The notes beneath the pieces were generated by a model, which had not been told where the DNA came from, made no database searches, and saw nothing but the letters and a program-made list of their open reading frames with translations. Source: Cristatella mucedo (lineage: Eukaryota > Bryozoa > Phylactolaemata > Cristatellidae). From it: a DNA stretch of 64,000 bases. The position numbers and the translations under genes are program-made. Location: positions 2,607,001 to 2,671,000 of the forward strand of contig WPIO01000036.1 in the NCBI GenBank assembly GCA_009760855.2, read 5' to 3'. Shown in pieces: positions 41,319-64,000 of the stretch (position 1 is the first letter of the stretch; every line of letters begins with the position of its first letter).

Positions 41319-41774
41319 GAGACGGTCCACTTTGAGCAGCGAGAGAAAAACTACCGAGCTGGTGGCGGTGGCAGTTTCTTGCTCGGCCGGCAGGCGAATG
41401 CCTAAGCTGTGATTAGCCAAGCTTCAGCAGATTCATGCTCACGACATCCTGCTGCTGGCACGACATCCTGCTGCAAGCCGGGACGTTAAGGCCGGCAGCT
41501 GCTTCAGCAGCCGCATTAGCAAAGTGTTCAAAAAAAGAGATTCATTTCTCTTAAGATGCTCTACAAATGTCTTAACTATTACTTTTATTATTTATCATTC
41601 AAATAAGCAGTTGGTGACTCATATGTGGCCGATGACCGCTATGCAGATTCGTCCAATCGCACCATTGCTAGCACCCTAGCAACATCGCATGGCTGTGAGA
41701 ACCAGAATGCGAACGTGAAGCACTGTGAACCGGAATGCGAACTGGAAGCGGTGTGAACCCCGTGTTCACCTGTC

Positions 41775-41880
41775 GCTAAACATGGAGAAGGCATCGATCG
41801 CTGTCTTTGGCTTTTTAGAAGCTGCATGCTAAACATGGAGAAGGCATCGATCGCTGTCTTTGGCTTTTTAGAAGCTGCAT
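41775..41880. repeat. Exact 53-bp tandem duplication
   Basis: Units 41775-41827 and 41828-41880 are identical by eye, starting 'gctaaacatggagaaggcat'. Confidence 0.95.
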
Positions 41881-42369
41881 GCCAGGCCAAAAGGCAGGCC
41901 ATGTACACTCTGCCTGCCCCCAACCCAGCCACCCAATCAGGACAGATGCTCGGATGGTCGCCGGCACGTAGATGCCACCGGTGCAGATAGGCAGAGGATG
42001 TGATCCAAGATTCGCCGAACCACGCCTGTATTTAAGCAGCTCAGACCACATATACGCCCCAATCGCCCATGTTTTCTGCTTACAGTTTGGCTACCGGTTC
42101 TGAAATTTAGTAGGTACGAAAACACATCGAACTGCCTATAGATTCTCTATTGTCCCTTATAGATTTCTGACAAAATAAGCAGGTTCTCTGCAGCTTATCC
42201 TGAGGCCGATCGGTTCTGCTGCCTTACCTAAGAAATTCTTGAGCTTTTCTATCCGACCATTTCAAGGAGAGTCTACCTTTCGCTCTGTGCTAGCACTATC
42301 CGCGAGCGCTACTGCAGTCAGTTGGACGTTCAGCACCGCAGCACACCGACTGCAGGGCCCAAAGTAGCA

Positions 42370-42520
42370 GGTTGGGTCTTAGCTCAGGGGTACGGTGCTC
42401 GCTCGGCACGACTTGGGTCATGATTTCGAGTCCTGCAGTGAGCGATCCTTTATTGACCACTTCAAGCAGTGGTGATAGCCGTGAAGGTACTCTTCTGCCA
42501 CTATGTAAATGAGGCTGTTA
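42370..42520 (+). mobile_element. SINE-B
   Basis: 'cttagctcaggggtacggtg', 'gagtcctgcagtgagcgatc', 'caagcagtggtgatagccgt', 'gaggctgttaaatcaaatgg'. The following 42.5-44.1 kb has one 140-codon frame (42728-43150) without recognisable features. Confidence 0.75.
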
Positions 42521-44104
42521 AATCAAATGGATGCCAACGAGACAGGTGCTGTAAATCTAGCTGCTAGCAAATGTACAGCTCTTACCGATGCATCATCCTC
42601 GACTGTACCATTGTCGACTCGATCTCTAGCATTAGCACATCGAGGATTAAGTAATCAATTAGACTTACCCTTGCTTTCAACAGTGTAACTCCTCCTACAG
42701 CATGCTTCGAGGGAGAATATATGTCAATTGCTTTTTACATTGCAAGCCCGTGGCTGCCAGATACGGTACGCTGCATACTGTCCTTTCACGGTTCAATTCT
42801 TAGCTACGCCTACGAACGCCCTCTTCCAGTGTTTTCTGGTCGTTCTCAATTCATGCACACCACACGATACTCGATGGCCACTGCTGGAACACTATGACAC
42901 GGTGACGAAGGCGATCTACCGCACGTTTCAGGCAGAGTATCAGCAATCGAGCATACATCGTATCTGTGTGGTGACAAACCTTGCCATACTGCAGTGCCAG
43001 CTCCGGTGGAATGGCGACCGACCCGGAATCCAGCTGACGGTGAAGGCTGGCGCTCAGGTTTCGGCAAGTCTCTGCACAGCGGGTGATTGTAGCTATCTGT
43101 TCTACAACAGCGCAGATGCCGTTTCAGACCAACCTGCTCTGGCGGCGTGAATTTCGGCAAGTGACTTTGCCTGACAATTCAGTTTCTTAGAGGTTTACCT
43201 ACGTCCCGGTAATGTGATGATTGCTCTTCTTAGGGGTAGAGCAAGAGGAATAGAAATGCAAATTTAAAAAAGAATACAAAACTGTACACGAACTGCAACT
43301 AACAGTAGCCGATAGGACATCCCTGGACTATAGGTGCGATGTACGTGCATTAATGCGATAGTTAAACCGAAAGCTGGCGAGCTGTATAACGCTCTGAAAC
43401 GTCTGGTTCCGGCGAGCTGAGATTCGCCTGATCTCTCAAAGCTGTCGCCAAGCACAGACGCGCTGCATATTTACGGCTGTTCTGTGTCGAGCAGCCATTT
43501 GAGAACGCATGGACAAAACTGGGAACGGCCGCTCTGCAGCACTCGCGCTTAGCGCCAAGGAAAACAGCCCTAAAGTCGAGCGTTCGTAAGGTAGTGACCA
43601 AAATAATTATCGTGGGCCAATTGTATCTCCAGCCCCGCCAAACTCGCTAGAACGTGTACCGGCGGCACGATCTCGGCCTTCGGTACGAGCAATTCATTTA
43701 CGAAGAACAGTCAATATCCGCCTCCGGGACGAGGTTTGCTGGCTGGCTACTCGCTGACCGCACAGACCTCGCAGCATTGCTGAAATTATCTAAGATCTTT
43801 CCTTCGCCTACCTGAAGCGCTGGGCGCTTGCAGGAACTTGGAGCACTCAGCGCTCATTAGACCAAGGCGGTTCAGCACGTTGGCTAAGGGTGCGGCCATG
43901 TTCGCAGGAGTTCGACGGAGTTCAATGTCAAGGTTACAATAGGCGCACCTCATGCGCTTGTCGTTGCTCCGATGGATGACCGAATTGCCGCCTATCTAGC
44001 CAAATATAAAGTGTGTCCGACCTATGGCTTTCTTCTAACGGACGCTGCGGTACGGCCACAAGTGCAATCATACTCGGTGGTGCGAGCTTCATCGTTTACT
44101 CGTC

Positions 44105-44240
44105 CCGTACCTAGGACCATATTATGCTTGTTGTCATTGAGCACGGTACCACTCGATCATACTTCCTTTGCGGCAAATGTGAAGTGCCTAGGATGGGATT
44201 GAGTTATCTGAAGGCGCTATAACAAATGCATATTATTATT
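44105..44240 (+). mobile_element. LINE B tail, diverged
   Basis: 'gcttgttgtcattgagcacg', 'gtgaagtgcctaggatggga', 'gaaggcgctataacaaatgc', (ATT). 44.3-45.2 kb after it holds no supported feature. Confidence 0.6.
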
Positions 44241-45234
44241 TTTTTTATTGTAATTACTATTAGAAACGCCAGCGCCGTATCAGAATCGGATCAAAGCTAT
44301 CGTCCCGATATCGTCCTGGGATATGTCTGAATGCGAGCGTGATTTCAATTCCGTTCATCGTTCAAGCTCTGAATACTTTGTTATGCCAGGCAGATTGTTG
44401 TAAGTGCTGCTCGAGAGATGCTTGAGCCAGCTCAGAGTTGCTTGCCATTTAATATACTCGTTTGGGAGGCATGTACTCTTCGGCCGGCTCGGCATAATAT
44501 GCGACCGCTCCCTCATGCAGCCCAGCAAGCTCTTAGCTCAAATATTGTGGTGGGTCGGCCTGAGCTGCCCGCTGCGGCACATGGCATGGGCTTAGACTGA
44601 GCCTACTCAGGAAGACCTCTGGAAATGTGGTCTTGAGCGTGTTCTCTGCCACGTGCTGAGGAAACGCTGTGATGGCCCTCGGCTAGTTCTGATGCTCTCT
44701 TTTTTACTGACACCCATGCAGTTCGGCTGCCGCACTCCTGTGAGCAATTCAGATGAATTGCTGCTAACGTCAGAACCGCCGCTCTTAACGGTGCCCGCTA
44801 GACAAGCTACGCTTAAGCATGTGCTCTGATCATTTGGCGACTTCGGTCGCACCTCCAACGTCAAGGGAAGGAGCTGTGCGCAGAAATTAATTAAACCCTT
44901 AAGCAGATGTATATCTCACCACGTAACGAAATGCATACCATAGCTACAGAAGGGGCATGTAACGTATTTGCATTGCTATTTGAACCCGCGATGTCCAAAG
45001 CATGAGGTAAGCATCACGGAGCCTGCCCTTTTCGCCAGTCTACTATAAAGTGTATCGGGGCTTGTAGTACATGGTAAAGGTAACATAATCGTCTTAGCAG
45101 CTGTTTAGCTAATGTGAATCTGCAGTGGTGCAAAGCATACCGTGCCTGCATCGTCGAAGCCTGTCTGTGTGCGGGATGATCCAGCAGCAGCAGTCTCGGA
45201 AGCCTCCCTACCGAGGCATACTGCTGCATATGCT

Positions 45235-45424
45235 CCCTCCCTCGCCTCCCTTCCCTCCTTTCCTCCCTCCCTCCCCTCCCTCCCTCCCCTCCCTCCCTCC
45301 GCTGCCTATATCCCTCCCTGCCCTGCCTCCCTCCCTTCTCTCCCTGCCCTGCCTCCCTCCCTTCTCTCCCTGCCCTGCCTCCCTCCCTTCTCTCCCTGCC
45401 CTGCCTCCCTCCCTTCTCTCCCTG

Positions 45425-45490
<66 letters not shown>
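45235..45490. repeat. Pyrimidine tract with 26-bp minisatellite
   Basis: TCCC-rich start, then four units of about 26 bp ('ccctgccctgcctccctccc' + 'ttctct', 45313-45425), then (CT)n. 45.5-46.5 kb holds no recognised gene. Confidence 0.9.
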
Positions 45491-45493
<3 letters not shown>

Positions 45494-46572
45494 GTCTCTC
45501 TTTTCCCTATCTCTCGTCGCGTCTTGTGCTCAGCAACAGCTGACTCGATTGCTACAAATCTAGTATGTCCGCTTGCCAGCCTGCAGTGCTTGCGCACAAA
45601 ACAGCTGTTGTCCCATTCAGAACACGTACGTGGGACTTGGCTGCCCATTTTTCTCGCTGTCCATCATTCTATTCGCTGCCGCTTGAGAGGAGCCCCTACA
45701 CAGCTACCGAAGTTCACACATGTCCACATCTACATATCGACGGCTCATCGTGCCGTCGTAAGATCAGCCAGCCTGATCGTCATGCTACTATTCTATTTTA
45801 TTCTCTTCTCTTCTATTCTATACTATTGTAGGTAGACATGCTGTAATATATAAAGTTGTGCCCATAGCGAAAGTGACAGCGAGTCTCTAGGCTCTTTTCC
45901 AGGAAAACTGGTGTGTCAGCCAGTCGACTGGCTCATGCTCTCATGCTGGTAACCAGTGCTGGGGTGCGCCGGTGCTTGCCAGGAATATATCTCAACCAGC
46001 CGCGTAGGGTCTCCTGGGGCCTCGAACCCTGATGAGTGTAGCAGCGCACGGCGGCCGACCACAACTGGCCCAGCGCAGCACCGTTGGCTTGCGTCTGCTG
46101 TGAAGCATGGCAGCGCAATTTCTTATCGCGATCATCCAGTCTGGCTCCTTTTGCAACTGGCAGCAGACGTTCGAGATCTGGCAGCCGCTGGCTGCTCCTG
46201 CTGGCATCGAGAGCAAAACGACCGGGCGCGAACAGCTGCACTCAGGCAGGAAAGGGGGTGTGCTCGCTCAGCTTCCTCTGGCGGCCGGCATGGCAGCGTT
46301 GCCGTGGCCCCACTCGGGTAGCTGCTATCGGCGGCATGCTGCATTGAGACGATAGGGCAGCAAGCGAGCGTCAAGATGTCAAGATGCTGCACTCTGGGAT
46401 TTCCCTGTTGAAGTGGTGCGTGCTGTGGGCAAGCCCGTTGGGCGTCGTCGTGAAGCCACCCGGTCAGACAGTCTTAAAAGCCTTTAGCCTCTTACGGTAT
46501 ACGCGCCAGGGCCAGCACTTACCCTTGCGCTGCAGCGATTTCGAAAGAGCAGCGTCTTTCAAAGGATGAATT

Positions 46573-46690
46573 TAAAGAGAACTACTTTATTCGCATGGTG
46601 CCTTACGAGAACATAATCTCTATCCAGGTGCTTTACTAATGCCGCAGGGCTCCAACCCTCCGATTCTGATTGTTAATGGTGAGCACGTTA
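46573..46690 (-). mobile_element. SINE-A
   Basis: 'atggtgccttacgagaacat', 'ctctatccaggtgctttac', degraded head with poly-C. 260 bp upstream of the first recognised IDO exon. Confidence 0.6.
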
Positions 46691-46947
46691 CCCCCCCCCC
46701 CCACATAACACCGAACCCGGGCAACGTTGGGCACAAAAGAAAGCAAGAACCGGATAGAGTAGAATGGGGGGGAGGGTCAGAACTGTGTAAACCAAAGTGA
46801 GGAAATATCCTACTCGGCCATGCCATGTCGTCTTCACCCTTCTGTTTTTTTTAAGCTCGAGAGTCCCGGCTGCTTCGGCTACTGGCTACTGCAGCACGTG
46901 GCCACGTGACATGCAATTTCCTGTTCGTTTCGTCGACTGTCTTGCAG

Positions 46948-64000
<17,053 letters not shown>

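Noticed and set aside
42728-43150. 140-codon plus-strand frame
   Set aside because: No recognisable motif, no convincing splice sites and ordinary base use; kept only as a note in the region description.
45125-45835. 236-codon plus-strand frame
   Set aside because: Mostly Pro/Ser/Leu from the pyrimidine minisatellite.

Overview
The window is animal nuclear DNA. Its genes are split into small GT-AG exons and sit in long introns crowded with microsatellites, L2-like LINE fragments and tRNA-derived SINEs. The species cannot be read from the sequence. An adaptor of the FYB/ADAP type with a helically extended SH3 domain next to an IDO gene points to a deuterostome, perhaps a chordate, but this is inference.

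Three genes can be assembled exon by exon with matching splice phases. (1) Minus strand, 18093 down to 177 and off the left edge: an FYB/ADAP/PRAM1-like immune-type adaptor. Eight exons carry an Ala/Pro/Ser/Gly-rich N-terminal half, scattered YDD/YDE/YAD tyrosine motifs, a charged helix and an hSH3 domain. (2) Plus strand, 25878-35004: a complete DPH2 gene (diphthamide synthesis on eEF2), six exons, 528 codons plus stop. (3) Plus strand, 46948 to beyond the right edge: an indoleamine 2,3-dioxygenase (IDO) gene, of which ten exons can be placed. Its first coding exon was not found and its C-terminal part lies outside. A fourth, unassigned gene is suggested on the minus strand by GC-rich exon-like blocks at 35147-35493 and 38289-38735, convergent with DPH2.

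The coding exons are GC-rich with G/C in third positions. The introns and intergenic DNA are AT-richer. Two LINE families are present, both with L2-clade reverse transcriptase remnants. Family A ends in a 'ggagatacat' tail. Family B ends in a hairpin-like 'aaagcgcctagaaagagatt...' tail followed by (ATT)n. One SINE family (called SINE-A here) has a tRNA-like head and a 3' end resembling the family B LINE tail, so it probably uses the LINE machinery. A second tRNA-like family (SINE-B) has its own body. No LINE copy looks intact.

Layout: 0.2-18.1 kb adaptor gene with large introns; 18.1-25.9 kb spacer with (GA)n/(CT)n tracts and LINE A; 25.9-35.0 kb DPH2; 35.0-46.9 kb spacer with the unassigned minus-strand exons and LINE/SINE debris; 46.9-64 kb IDO with an 8-kb intron full of nested LINEs. 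The most interesting non-genic structures are a near-identical inverted pair of LINE A 3' ends, a LINE A nested in a LINE B, a twin-primed LINE B, a near-perfect 59-bp palindrome, and several young tandem duplications.
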